Translations under genes and position numbers: made by a program
Origin: GCA-2687025 sp964473525
GTDB lineage: Bacteria; Poribacteria; WGA-4E; GCA-2687025
Direction of reading: 5' to 3'
Length of the DNA: 64,000 bases
Assembly: GCA_964473525.1 (NCBI GenBank)
Contig: CAYYPK010000033.1
Span: 1-64,000, forward strand
Part shown: positions 17,639 to 26,201 of the stretch, piece after piece
Numbering within the stretch: position 1 is the stretch's first letter
How the letters are laid out: each line of letters starts with the position of its first letter
Notes under the pieces: generated by a model
The model's input: only the letters and a program-made list of their open reading frames with translations
Databases searched by the model: none
What the model was told of the DNA's origin: nothing

Positions 17639-18574
17639 ATGGACGCCGCACGCCTGAGGGACTGTCTGGAAGGTGTCACCACGATACCTGTGCTGCCGTT
17701 CGGCGCCGACGGCTCCTTGGACACCGATGGGCATCTACGGAACGTCCGCTACCTGCTCGACAACAACGGCCTCGCGGACGGAATCGACCGGGTGGTGGCC
17801 GTCGCCGGCACGAGCCTGATTCAGCATCTGGACGAGGCCGACCAGACGCCGCTGATCGCCGCGACCGGTCGCGAGATCGGCGACAAGGGAGTGCTGGTCT
17901 CAGGAATCGCCGCGCAGGGACGCGCCGCGGACAGGCTTGTGGCGGCGCAACTGCAATCCGAACGCCCACCGGACGCGTTTCTCATCATGCCTCTGAACGG
18001 CGTTTACGACCCCGCTGGGTATCTGGACACGATGCGCCGACTGGGTGACGCCCACGGGCCGGACGGCGGCCGGTTCGTCGTCTACATGCGCAACGCCCGC
18101 GACGCCGGGGTAATCCGTGAACTGCTGCTGTCGTCGGAGCACTTCATTGGCGTGAAGATCGGGACCGGCATCGAGGACGTCGAGCCCATGGTGTCGGCTG
18201 TGGGCTCTGACAACATGGTCATCTGGGGCATCGGCGAGCTGAATTCCACGGCGGCGCGGAAACTGGGCGCCCGAGGGCACACATCCGGCACCGCGGTCGT
18301 CGCGGCTGGTGTCGCCGACTCCCTCAACAACGCGCATCGACAAGGCGACTACGACGAGGCGTTGCAGCTCGAGGACGCCATCCGCGGGCTGGAGGAGATA
18401 AGATTCCGCCACGGCCGCATGTACAATTACTCGGCCGTCGTGGAAGCGATGATTCTCGGTGGGTTCGACGATGTCGTGGCCGGCGAGGGGCACCCGCTGA
18501 ACCCACGCGTCCCCGCCGACGTGGCGCGCGAGGTCGAGAAGGCTCTCGAGCCGATCCGGGAACACCACGCGTAG
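17639..18574 (+). CDS. DapA/N-acetylneuraminate lyase-family aldolase
   Basis: The 311-residue protein has the class I aldolase barrel of the DHDPS/NAL superfamily. Visible are GVTTIPVLPFGADGSLD at the start, a VAGTS stretch in place of the usual GTTGE, Tyr149 (VVYMRN) and the Schiff-base lysine Lys173 in FIGVKIGT. Members cleave or form keto-acids from pyruvate. The altered substrate-loop residues and lack of dap neighbours argue against lysine biosynthesis. Genes for a tiny membrane protein, a substrate-binding protein and a permease follow, so it may process an imported keto-acid or sugar-acid. The exact substrate is unknown. Confidence 0.8.
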   Translation: MDAARLRDCLEGVTTIPVLPFGADGSLDTDGHLRNVRYLLDNNGLADGIDRVVAVAGTSLIQHLDEADQTPLIAATGREIGDKGVLVSGIAAQGRAADRLVAAQLQSERPPDAFLIMPLNGVYDPAGYLDTMRRLGDAHGPDGGRFVVYMRNARDAGVIRELLLSSEHFIGVKIGTGIEDVEPMVSAVGSDNMVIWGIGELNSTAARKLGARGHTSGTAVVAAGVADSLNNAHRQGDYDEALQLEDAIRGLEEIRFRHGRMYNYSAVVEAMILGGFDDVVAGEGHPLNPRVPADVAREVEKALEPIREHHA

Positions 18575-18596
18575 GCGCCGCGAACTGGAGCCGCAT

Positions 18597-18743
18597 ATGC
18601 TGGCTGGACGACCACGCACCCGCGCTGAACGCGAGCTACGCGCGAAACGCGCCATGCGACGCGGCGTATTCTACATCGTCTTCCTCATACTGGTGCTCAT
18701 CGCCATCAAATGGCCACATCTTCTGCTGCGGTATCTGCCATAG
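18597..18743 (+). CDS. 48-residue single-pass membrane protein
   Basis: A short ORF starts at an ATG with GGAG six bases upstream and ends at 18743. The product begins with a strongly basic stretch (RPRTRAERELRAKRAMRR) and continues with one hydrophobic helix (VFYIVFLILVLIAI), then KWPHLLLRYLP. It fills the gap between the aldolase-family gene and the substrate-binding protein gene on the same strand. The ribosome binding site, charge pattern and spacing support it being real. By topology it would sit N-in in the inner membrane. No family is recognised. Confidence 0.6.
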   Translation: MLAGRPRTRAERELRAKRAMRRGVFYIVFLILVLIAIKWPHLLLRYLP

Positions 18744-18782
18744 CGGCCGTCGCGTACAGGGAATCAACCGTTGGAGAAACGT

Positions 18783-20111
18783 ATGCACGCTGCACGGCGA
18801 TGGGCAGGCGCGCTCTCTGTCCTGCTCGCCCTCACGGTGTGTGGCACGGCGATGGCGCAGGACGCCCTGCGCATCGTGTCGCCACACCCGCCCGCATTGC
18901 GCGATGAATTCGACACGGGCTTCAAGGCTTGGGTTCTAGCGGAGCACGGTCTCGAAGCGGAAATCGAGTGGATGGACCAGGGCGGCACGTCGAACATCGT
19001 CCGGTTCATCAACTCCGAGTTCAAGCGCGCGCCCGAGGGCATCAACGTCGACATCTTCTTCGGCGGCGGCACGGACTCCTACATCCAGTTGGTGCGCGAC
19101 GGGTACCTCGAGACGTACGTCGTCCCCGACGAGATCCTCGGCGCGGTACAGCCGGACATCTTCGGCGTGCCCATGGTCGACCCTGATCACCAGTGGTACG
19201 GCGTGGCGCTCGCCGGATTCGGCATCATGCACAACAAGCTCCTCGCCAGGCGCTTCCGCCTGCCCGCCGTCATGACGTGGGAAGACCTCACCGACCCGGC
19301 CCTCCAGGGCCGCATCGCGACTGCGGATCCGCGCAACAGTGGCAGCGCGCACATGGTCTACGAGATCATCCTGCAGGCCTACGGCTGGGAGAAGGGCTGG
19401 CAAGTCCTCCAGGAGATGGGCGGGAATGTAAAGGCGTTCACGACAGGCGCCAGCGACGTGCCGAACGAAGTAGCCCTGGGCAATGTCGTCTACGGCCCCG
19501 TGATCGACTTCTACGCGTACGCTCAGATCTCACAGACCGGCGCCGACAAACTCGGCTATGTCACCCCGGACGGCCTGTCGGTCATCAACGCGGACCCCAT
19601 CGGCATCCTCAAGGGCGCCCCACGGCTGGAGCTCGCGCAACGCTTCGTGGACTACTGCCTGACGCCAGCGGCGCAGAAGCTGCTCATGCTGCCCATGGGC
19701 CACCCCGACGGGCCGAAGACCGACAACCTCGCGCGTGCGAGCGTGATACCGGCGCTGTACGAGGAGTTGGGAGACGCCGCCATCGTGGGTGAGAACCCGT
19801 TCGCACTGAAGAACACGATCAAGTACGACGCCACCAAGGGCGGTAAGCGTTGGGGGCTCGTGAACGACCTGTACGGTACGCTCATCATCGACTCGCACAA
19901 GGAGCTGACGGCAGCGTGGAAGGCGGTCGGCGAATCCCAGAGCGAGGAGGCTCGCGCGACGCTCGTCAAGATGCCCCTGACCGAGGCCGAAGCGACGGAG
20001 TTGACCGCGACGTGGGGCTCCGCCGACAACGCCCTCGTGCGCAAGGCGACGATCTCGGAGTGGCGCGGATTCGCGCGCGACAAATACGCAGCCGCGCGGA
20101 AGGCGAGATAG
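18783..20111 (+). CDS. ABC transporter substrate-binding protein (iron/polyamine-type cluster)
   Basis: The 442-residue product has a signal peptide (HAARRWAGALSVLLALTVCGTAMAQ). A type II periplasmic binding fold follows: LRIVSPHPPALRDEFDTGF, GTSNIVRFINSEF, VDIFFGGGTDSYIQLVRDGYLE, DPRNSGSAHMVYEI and VYGPVIDFYAYAQI. This resembles FbpA/AfuA-like and related extracellular solute-binding proteins. GGAG lies 7 bases before the ATG at 18783; an in-frame TTG 12 bases earlier is less likely. The fused permease follows after 10 bases. The ligand cannot be assigned, because no Fe-binding tyrosine pair was identified with confidence. Confidence 0.88.
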   Translation: MHAARRWAGALSVLLALTVCGTAMAQDALRIVSPHPPALRDEFDTGFKAWVLAEHGLEAEIEWMDQGGTSNIVRFINSEFKRAPEGINVDIFFGGGTDSYIQLVRDGYLETYVVPDEILGAVQPDIFGVPMVDPDHQWYGVALAGFGIMHNKLLARRFRLPAVMTWEDLTDPALQGRIATADPRNSGSAHMVYEIILQAYGWEKGWQVLQEMGGNVKAFTTGASDVPNEVALGNVVYGPVIDFYAYAQISQTGADKLGYVTPDGLSVINADPIGILKGAPRLELAQRFVDYCLTPAAQKLLMLPMGHPDGPKTDNLARASVIPALYEELGDAAIVGENPFALKNTIKYDATKGGKRWGLVNDLYGTLIIDSHKELTAAWKAVGESQSEEARATLVKMPLTEAEATELTATWGSADNALVRKATISEWRGFARDKYAAARKAR

Positions 20112-20121
20112 CCGCCACCGC

Positions 20122-21948
20122 ATGCACAAGCCCACCGGCCGCCGCCCATCCGCATGGTCGCGGTGGCTGAGCCAATACGACCTGACGTGGCGCACGACGC
20201 TGATCCTGGCGGCGATCGTCGCCTTCTTCGGCGTCTTCCTGGTTTACCCGATCGGGTACGTGCTCCGCGAGGCGTTCTTCCTCGGCGGCGACTTCAGCAT
20301 CGGCTTCTTCCGGCTCGACGAGCAGGAGCTGCTGGAGATCTGGAACAGCACGCTCCTGGCGGTCATCACCACCGCCACGACGACGCTCGTAAGCCTCCCC
20401 CTCGCCTACGTTCTCATTCGCTACTCGTTCCCGGGCAAGTCCCTCATGCAGGGCTTCGTGCTTGTGCCCATGATCATGCCGCCCTTCGTTGGCGCGGTGG
20501 GTATCAAGCAGCTGTTCTCGCAGTTCGGCGCGGTGAACATGCTCGCCATGAAGCTCGGGATCATGGACTGGGACACTGTCATCGACTGGTTCGGCGGCAG
20601 CGAGCTACGCAAGCTCGGCGGCGTTGTCTTCCTTGGGACGCTGCATCTCTACCCGATCATGTACCTGAACGTCGCGGCGGCGCTGGCTAACGTGGACCCG
20701 ACGCTCGAAGACGCCGCGCGGAACATGGGCGCTGGACGTTGGCGGCTGTTCCGCACGATCTCGCTCCCCTTGATGATGCCCGGCTACTTCGCGGGCGCGA
20801 TCATCGTGTTCATCTGGGCGTTCACGGACCTCGGCACGCCGCTGATGTTCGAGTTCCGCGACGTCGTCGCCGTGCGGATCTTTGAGTCCAGCCGCGAACT
20901 GGCGACATCGCAGAGCGCGTACGCGCTGGTCGTCATCGTCATCGTGCTGACAGCGGGGTTCTTCTATCTTGCCAAGCGCATCTCCGGCTCCCGCAGGCAC
21001 GAGATGATGGCGCGTGGACATACGGGATCGCTGGAGGTGCCGGCGCGCGGCCGTCAGCTGGCGCTGGTGTACGGGACGGTGCTGTCCATCACGTTCCTCG
21101 CCATCCTGCCGCACATCAGTGTGATACTGACGTCGTTCTCAGAGGCGGGCACCTGGTCTGGGGCGCTCTACGAGGAGGTCGAGTGGAAGGGGAGCATTCT
21201 CCCCCGGGAATTCACGGGTGAGCACTTCGGGCACGTCTTCGTGACGCGCAGCGGCGAGCAGTCGTTCACGTCCGAGGGCGCGCAGAGCATCAAGAACAGT
21301 CTCAAGTACTCGTGCGCCAGCACGTTCATCGACCTCATCTTGGGCGTGACGCTCGCGTGGATGCTCACGCGGCGGCGGATCCCGTGGAAGAACCTGCTCG
21401 ATGCCACGGCGATGATGCCCCTCGCGCTGCCTGGCGTGGTCATGGCGTTCGGGTACGTTGGCAGCTTTGGCGTTGGCCCGTTCGAGGAGGGAAGGCTGTT
21501 CGGCTTCCTGAATCCACGCGTCAACCCCATGTGGCTGCTCATCATTGCGTACTCCGTGCGCCGACTCCCGTACATGATGAGGTCGGCGTACGCCGGGTTC
21601 GAACAGACGAGCGTGACGTTGGAGGAGGCGTCGCACAACCTCGGCGCGAGTCCGAGTCGGACACTCATCAAGATCACGCTCCCGCTGGTAACTGCGAACC
21701 TCATCGCGGGCGCGATACTCGCGTTCTCGTTCGCCATGCTGGAGGTGTCCGACAGCCTCATCCTTGCGGGCCTGCGCTCCGGGTATGACCCCATCACCAA
21801 GGTCATCTACGAGTTCTCGACGCGGCTGGGTGACGGGCAGTACGTAGCCAGCGCCATGGGCGTGCTCGCCATGATCCTGCTAACGTGCAGCCTGCTTGTC
21901 GCCGCGAAGGTGCTTGGGCGACGCATGGGCGATCTGTTCCGGGCCTGA
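20122..21948 (+). CDS. Fused double-length ABC transporter permease (FbpB/AfuB-like)
   Basis: The 608-residue inner-membrane protein contains two BPD_transp_1 permease units in one chain. The first has the EAA loop EDAARNMGAGRWRLFRTI (about residues 195-212) and the second EEASHNLGASPSRTLIKI (about 505-522). About six hydrophobic helices surround each. This one-chain permease is typical of the iron/thiamine-type importers and pairs with the upstream binding protein. No ATP-binding subunit follows, because the next gene is an asparaginase, so the ATPase must be encoded elsewhere or shared. A 9-bp palindrome lies just after the stop. Confidence 0.92.
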   Translation: MHKPTGRRPSAWSRWLSQYDLTWRTTLILAAIVAFFGVFLVYPIGYVLREAFFLGGDFSIGFFRLDEQELLEIWNSTLLAVITTATTTLVSLPLAYVLIRYSFPGKSLMQGFVLVPMIMPPFVGAVGIKQLFSQFGAVNMLAMKLGIMDWDTVIDWFGGSELRKLGGVVFLGTLHLYPIMYLNVAAALANVDPTLEDAARNMGAGRWRLFRTISLPLMMPGYFAGAIIVFIWAFTDLGTPLMFEFRDVVAVRIFESSRELATSQSAYALVVIVIVLTAGFFYLAKRISGSRRHEMMARGHTGSLEVPARGRQLALVYGTVLSITFLAILPHISVILTSFSEAGTWSGALYEEVEWKGSILPREFTGEHFGHVFVTRSGEQSFTSEGAQSIKNSLKYSCASTFIDLILGVTLAWMLTRRRIPWKNLLDATAMMPLALPGVVMAFGYVGSFGVGPFEEGRLFGFLNPRVNPMWLLIIAYSVRRLPYMMRSAYAGFEQTSVTLEEASHNLGASPSRTLIKITLPLVTANLIAGAILAFSFAMLEVSDSLILAGLRSGYDPITKVIYEFSTRLGDGQYVASAMGVLAMILLTCSLLVAAKVLGRRMGDLFRA

Positions 21949-21964
21949 CGCGCGACCACCAGTT

Positions 21965-22000
21965 CCTTCCCCTCGCAGGGGAAGGTTAGGATGGGGTCGG
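21965..22000 (+). repeat. REP-like palindromic intergenic element
   Basis: CCTTCCCCT (21965-21973) and AGGGGAAGG (21977-21985) form a perfect 9-bp hairpin with a 3-base loop, followed by TTAGGATGGGGTCGGG. This hairpin plus GGTTAGGATGGGG tail resembles the short REP-type repeats scattered between genes of many high-GC bacteria. It sits 17 bases after the permease stop and could also serve as a transcript end or stabiliser. Only one copy was noticed in the window. Confidence 0.5.
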
Positions 22001-22047
22001 GAACACGCCACTATCCTGCGCGGCGGACCCAGACAAGGAGAAGTGCA

Positions 22048-23061
22048 TTGCAGCCAGCCGACACCCGGCCTCTCGTAGCGAAGACTCGCGGCGATGTTGT
22101 CGAGATGATCCACCGCGGCACGTACGTCGTCGTCGACACGGAAGGCGATGTGGTGCACGCGTGTGGCAACCCGGATATGCCGTCCTACCTCCGGTCCTCC
22201 GCGAAGCCGTTCCAGCTGACGCCGACGATAGAGCGAGGCGCGCACACGGCGTACGGGCTGACGCAGCGCGAGCTGTCGGTGATTTCAGCGTCGCACAGCG
22301 GTGAGCCCGTGCACCTCGACACAGTGCGGTCAGTGCTGCGCAAGGGGGGCGTGCCAGAGACAGCGCTGAAGTGCGGCCCGCACCTGCCCGGAGATGAGGC
22401 CTCCGCGCGCGTCCTCATCAGGCGGCGCATGGTCGCGCAGACGATCCACTCGAACTGCTCCGGGAAGCACAGCGGCATGCTCATCGGCGCCAAGGTCGCC
22501 GGCGAACCGCTGGACACCTACCTCGAGTACGACCACCCGCTGCAGCAGCGGATCCTCGCCACGGTGTCCGAGCTATCCGACACGCCAGCGTCGGACATCG
22601 CAGTTAGCCGTGACGGCTGCGGCGCCCCTATCTTCGCCATCCCGGTGAAGCGCATCGCGCTGCTGTTTGCACGGCTTGGCCGTCCCGACGGGTTGGGGGA
22701 GAACCGCGCGACGGCCCTCAGCACGATACGAGACGCGATCATGGCGGCTCCGTATTTGATGTCCGGCAAAGGCCGCATTGAGGTGGCGCTCATGGAGGGC
22801 GCCCCAGGTAAGGTCGTCCTGAAGTCCGGCGCGCTGGGTGTCTTCGGATTGGGTCTGCCTGAGTTAGGCCTCGGCATCGGCCTCAAGATTGAGGACGGCG
22901 ACGGCGTCACCCGCAACGCGGCGGTGATCCAGTCCCTCCGCAGCGTGGCGGAGGACCATCTGGGCGCTGACTTCCTGGACGGGCTGTGGGAACGCTTCTG
23001 TCCGCGCGTCCACAACCTGCGCGACGAGCTCGTCGGCGAGACGCTATGGATCGGCGACTAG
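22048..23061 (+). CDS. L-asparaginase II family protein (thermolabile, rhizobial type)
   Basis: The 337-residue product matches the asparaginase II family unrelated to the bacterial drug-type enzyme. Signs are RSSAKPFQLTP with its Ser-Ala-Lys motif, ISASHSGEPVH, CGPHLPGDE, HSNCSGKHSGML, VSRDGCGAPIFAIPV and MSGKGRIEVALMEGAPGKVVLKSGALGVF. It hydrolyses asparagine to aspartate and ammonia in the cytosol. The start is TTG at 22048, supported by AAGGAG with a 7-base spacer. It is convergent with the following minus-strand operon, 22 bases apart. Its relation to the transporter just upstream is unclear; import of an amino-acid-like compound would fit. Confidence 0.87.
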   Translation: MQPADTRPLVAKTRGDVVEMIHRGTYVVVDTEGDVVHACGNPDMPSYLRSSAKPFQLTPTIERGAHTAYGLTQRELSVISASHSGEPVHLDTVRSVLRKGGVPETALKCGPHLPGDEASARVLIRRRMVAQTIHSNCSGKHSGMLIGAKVAGEPLDTYLEYDHPLQQRILATVSELSDTPASDIAVSRDGCGAPIFAIPVKRIALLFARLGRPDGLGENRATALSTIRDAIMAAPYLMSGKGRIEVALMEGAPGKVVLKSGALGVFGLGLPELGLGIGLKIEDGDGVTRNAAVIQSLRSVAEDHLGADFLDGLWERFCPRVHNLRDELVGETLWIGD

Positions 23062-23083
23062 CGCGCGGCCTACCGCGACTCGC

Positions 23084-24811
23084 CTACAGCACGGCAATGC
23101 TCTGCTCGAAACGGAAGCCGTAGCGTGTCACGGTCGTGGCGCCGTCGTCAGCAGTGGCGCCGTCGAGTAGCAGCCGCAGCACGGTGGCGTCCTCGAGCGG
23201 CGAGCCAGCCGCGAGCCGGCCGTCGGCGGCCGTGACGTCGCGCCGCGCGTCCTCCCAGGCGGTCAGCTCCGCCGATGTCCACCACTCCATCCCTCTGTCC
23301 CGCGCGTAATTCGCCAGGTCGTGGAACGAGTCAGCGACCCCCTCCTTGGCTATGTGCGCGGGGTGGTAGAGGAAGTGCGCGACGCCGTACCGCTGTCGCG
23401 CGGCGTCCGTCAGCACCTGCGCAAACGCCGCCGGCGCCGTGATGACGAGATCCTGCGTCATCAGGGGCAGGCAGTACGCGTCGATGAAGCGCGGCGTCGA
23501 CCCGTGCGTGTCGAGGGGCTTCCAGAGGTGGCACGAGCCGAACGGGAAGCCGATCGTGCCTGTCTTGCTCGGCCCCTTCGATTGGTCCACGCGTATGCCT
23601 TCGTCGACGCACCAGTCGAAGAACTCGAGACGGCCCTCCCACCTCGTGTAGTGGTTCTTGTTGCTGATGATCTCGTCGCGCCCCGTCATGTCTCGCAGCC
23701 AGGCGGCCTGCGCCGAGAAGTTCTCCTTCCCCCATGCGCGCACGCCGCGACCCTCGAGGGCGTCGTAGTGCAGGGCGACCTCGGAGCCATCGTCACGGAC
23801 GCGCCGGTAGAAGGCTGGGGCATAACCGCCCGGGTAGAGCATGCACCACGTCGTGCGCACGTCCGCGTCGAGGCAAACCTGATGGAGCTTGTCCGCGACG
23901 ACCGGATCGTTCCCATCGGAGTCGTGCGATATGTGCCCGACGGCGGGCAGACCGCGCGGCCAGTACCAGAGCATCGTCAGTGGCACGCGCGACAACGACG
24001 CCAGGTTCAGGACCGAGCCCAGCAGCAACTCCCGCAGGCTGTCTGCGACCGGATCGCGGAAGATCGGGAATGAGTGCAGCGCGTCAGGAGGCCCTACGTC
24101 CGCTGGCGCCGACGCGCCGCCGCCCCACGAGCCCGGGAACAGCCCACGCGGTACGCGCGCGTCCTGCCGGTCTCGCTCCCAGTCGAGGACGAGACCGTCT
24201 TCGGCCTTGAGGATGCCGTCGTCGAGCGGCGCGGTGCCGTCCGGGGCGGGCGCGCCGTCTTCGCGCACGGGGTCTGCCTGCTGGATGTGCGCGACCGCCG
24301 AGACGATGTCCGGGCCGATGAGCCCGGCGTGACCGCCCACGTGTCTGCTCCACGTGACTGCCGATCTGCCGTGGAGCGTGGCGATCTCGTCGGCGCTGCG
24401 CGCCGCCACCGTGATTCCTCCGTAGACATGCAGTGGGCCAGACGCGGTCGCCATCGCGGGGTGCGACGACACCGTCGGCTCGATCCATCCAGGCCCGCAG
24501 TCATGCGGGGACATGACGCCCAGGAGGTCTTCCAGTCCACCTGTGGTCCCAACGCAGAGGACGGCTTCGCCTCTCGCCACGTGTCGAGCGACGGCGTCTC
24601 GCCACGCGGTCGACAGCGTGCCGCCGCAGACAAGCACGATGGGCAGGAGGGCGGATGGCGGGCCAGCGCCGTCAGCGACGACGTGGAAGATGCCCGCGTG
24701 CGTGAGGATCTCCTCGATGTACCGCGCCGTCGGTGGGCTGCCAGCTCCGTACAGAACAGACACGTGCGGCGGCCCGGAAGCAACCTCGGGCTGTGGAGCG
24801 GCGTCATTCAT
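23084..24811 (-). CDS. Two-domain protein: amidotransferase-like N-terminus and NodB/glycosidase-deacetylase-like C-terminus
   Basis: The 575-residue product starts at an ATG overlapping the previous gene's stop by 8 bases. Residues about 10-220 look like a class I glutamine amidotransferase/ThuA-type Rossmann domain (VSVLYGAGSPPTARYIEEIL, LVCGGTLS, LCVGTTGGLEDLL). After a linker, the C-terminal half begins AVGHISHDSDGNDPVVADKL. Its His-Asp pair and later HYDALEGRG, GFPFGSCHLWKP and FLYHPAHIAKEG resemble the metal site of polysaccharide deacetylase-like (NodB) barrels. A role in modifying or sensing a polysaccharide fits the neighbours, a heparinase and an alpha/alpha-barrel protein. The precise reaction is not known. 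Confidence 0.6.
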   Translation of the reverse strand: MNDAAPQPEVASGPPHVSVLYGAGSPPTARYIEEILTHAGIFHVVADGAGPPSALLPIVLVCGGTLSTAWRDAVARHVARGEAVLCVGTTGGLEDLLGVMSPHDCGPGWIEPTVSSHPAMATASGPLHVYGGITVAARSADEIATLHGRSAVTWSRHVGGHAGLIGPDIVSAVAHIQQADPVREDGAPAPDGTAPLDDGILKAEDGLVLDWERDRQDARVPRGLFPGSWGGGASAPADVGPPDALHSFPIFRDPVADSLRELLLGSVLNLASLSRVPLTMLWYWPRGLPAVGHISHDSDGNDPVVADKLHQVCLDADVRTTWCMLYPGGYAPAFYRRVRDDGSEVALHYDALEGRGVRAWGKENFSAQAAWLRDMTGRDEIISNKNHYTRWEGRLEFFDWCVDEGIRVDQSKGPSKTGTIGFPFGSCHLWKPLDTHGSTPRFIDAYCLPLMTQDLVITAPAAFAQVLTDAARQRYGVAHFLYHPAHIAKEGVADSFHDLANYARDRGMEWWTSAELTAWEDARRDVTAADGRLAAGSPLEDATVLRLLLDGATADDGATTVTRYGFRFEQSIAVL

Positions 24812-26201
24812 CGGTGAGCGCCTCCTGGGCGTGCAACATGGTGGGGATGTCCGTCGGCAGCTCGCCCCGCTTGCGGAACATCGCGAGGCACACGTCCCAT
24901 ACGGCGGGGTCGTACGCCGTGAGCTCGGCCCACCGGCGCAGCGTGAAGTACGTGTCGCCTTCGTCCGTGTCGACCCGGTCGCCGACGTTGGGGGCGGTCG
25001 TTGAGCCGTTCCACATGACGTCCAGCAGCGTGCGGGCCACGCGCATCGCGTCCTCGGCGTCGAAGACGACACCCCGATGGGCGCCCTCGACCACGAAACC
25101 CACGTTGATGGCGGCGTGGCTGGAGTCCTCAGGCCCGCTCGAGCCGCCTTCCCAGTCCCAGTAGTTCCACTCGTATGCGTCGCCCACCCGGCGTAGGTTC
25201 GCCTGGAAGTTGGTCGCCATCCGTTCCGCCCGGCCGCGCAGCCCGAGCGACGGCAGGTACTTATGCAGCGCCATGTACGCCTGCGCGTGCATCGCGTATT
25301 GGTTGTGGGGCAGGACGCGCCCGGGAGTGCGTTCCGCGGGCGAGTCGGTGGCGGCGTACGCGCCTCGGCCGGGCGCCGTGTCGACCCAGCAGACGTCCCA
25401 CTTCGGGACGAAGTTGTCCTCGATGAGCGACAGGTATCGCTCGGCGGCGGCGCGCGTCTCGGCGTCGTCGCCCTCCATGGCCACCTCGATGAACAGGGCC
25501 AGCGGGTACAGCAGCATACCCTCGTGGATGAGGTACTCCAGCGGCGCGACGGCTGTCGTCTCGACGGCGTACACGTCGCCCGCGGCGGGGCGCCGCGTTG
25601 TCGTGATCTTCACCCCCGGCACGCCGGGAACGGCGTCGCCGTCCAATGTGTGGTTCGCCCGTTCGCCCGTCGCGACGTTCTCGACGGTGTACGCGCCATC
25701 TCCCGCGAAGTCCAGCCGGTACGCGGCGCCGGTGACTTCGTGGGCCGCCGCGATGTCCGCGATCCGCGTCTGCACGTCCAGGTCGCCGCCGTGAGGCTCA
25801 GTTAGCCGGGCGTGGGCGACTGAGTACCTATCGGTCTGCCACCCGGCGTAACCGTCGCGGTCGTGATCAGACATACACGCGAAGACAGCTTCGGCGTGCT
25901 CGCGCACCTTGGCGAGCCACGCGCGGTCGCCCGTGACGCGCCACAGATACATGTAGTCGGCCAAGACGTAGCTTTCACCCCAGCCCAACTGAGCGGCGTC
26001 GGCGCTGTCGGAATAGCCCTTGCCGTCGTTCCTCTCGGCGTCGAAGACGCGGTACCGCTCGACGTACTCGTCCACGGGCAATCGGTCGGGCGACGTTGCG
26101 TGGGATGCGCTGATGGACACGGCGATGAGCGTTCCTATCGTTAGCCGGCGCCACGCGCGCCGACGACCAGGCTGGCGGCCAGCGACACGGTCACTCTCCA
26201 T
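24804..26201 (-). CDS. Secreted alpha/alpha-barrel protein, probably a carbohydrate-active enzyme
   Basis: The 465-residue protein begins with basic residues and a hydrophobic segment (about 18-34) ending in SASHATSPD, a probable signal peptide. The rest is helix-rich with repeated motifs such as WGESYVLADYMYLWRVTGD, HAEAVFACMSDHDRDGYAGW, HNQYAMHAQAYMALHKYLP and SHAAINVGFVVEGAHRGVVF. This pattern is typical of (alpha/alpha)6 toroids found in glycosidases, epimerases and lyases. No catalytic family could be named. The ATG at 26201 overlaps the heparinase stop by 11 bases. It probably acts in the periplasm on the same polymer as the heparinase-like protein. Confidence 0.6.
   Translation of the reverse strand: MESDRVAGRQPGRRRAWRRLTIGTLIAVSISASHATSPDRLPVDEYVERYRVFDAERNDGKGYSDSADAAQLGWGESYVLADYMYLWRVTGDRAWLAKVREHAEAVFACMSDHDRDGYAGWQTDRYSVAHARLTEPHGGDLDVQTRIADIAAAHEVTGAAYRLDFAGDGAYTVENVATGERANHTLDGDAVPGVPGVKITTTRRPAAGDVYAVETTAVAPLEYLIHEGMLLYPLALFIEVAMEGDDAETRAAAERYLSLIEDNFVPKWDVCWVDTAPGRGAYAATDSPAERTPGRVLPHNQYAMHAQAYMALHKYLPSLGLRGRAERMATNFQANLRRVGDAYEWNYWDWEGGSSGPEDSSHAAINVGFVVEGAHRGVVFDAEDAMRVARTLLDVMWNGSTTAPNVGDRVDTDEGDTYFTLRRWAELTAYDPAVWDVCLAMFRKRGELPTDIPTMLHAQEALTDE

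Noticed and set aside
17639..18574. Assignment as dapA (dihydrodipicolinate synthase)
   Set aside because: The catalytic Lys and Tyr are present but the GTTGE substrate loop is replaced and there are no lysine-biosynthesis neighbours.
24812..25072. N-terminal extension of the amidotransferase/NodB-like gene through 25072
   Set aside because: It is an out-of-frame shadow of the upstream alpha/alpha-barrel gene; the 8-base ATGAATGA overlap gives the natural start.
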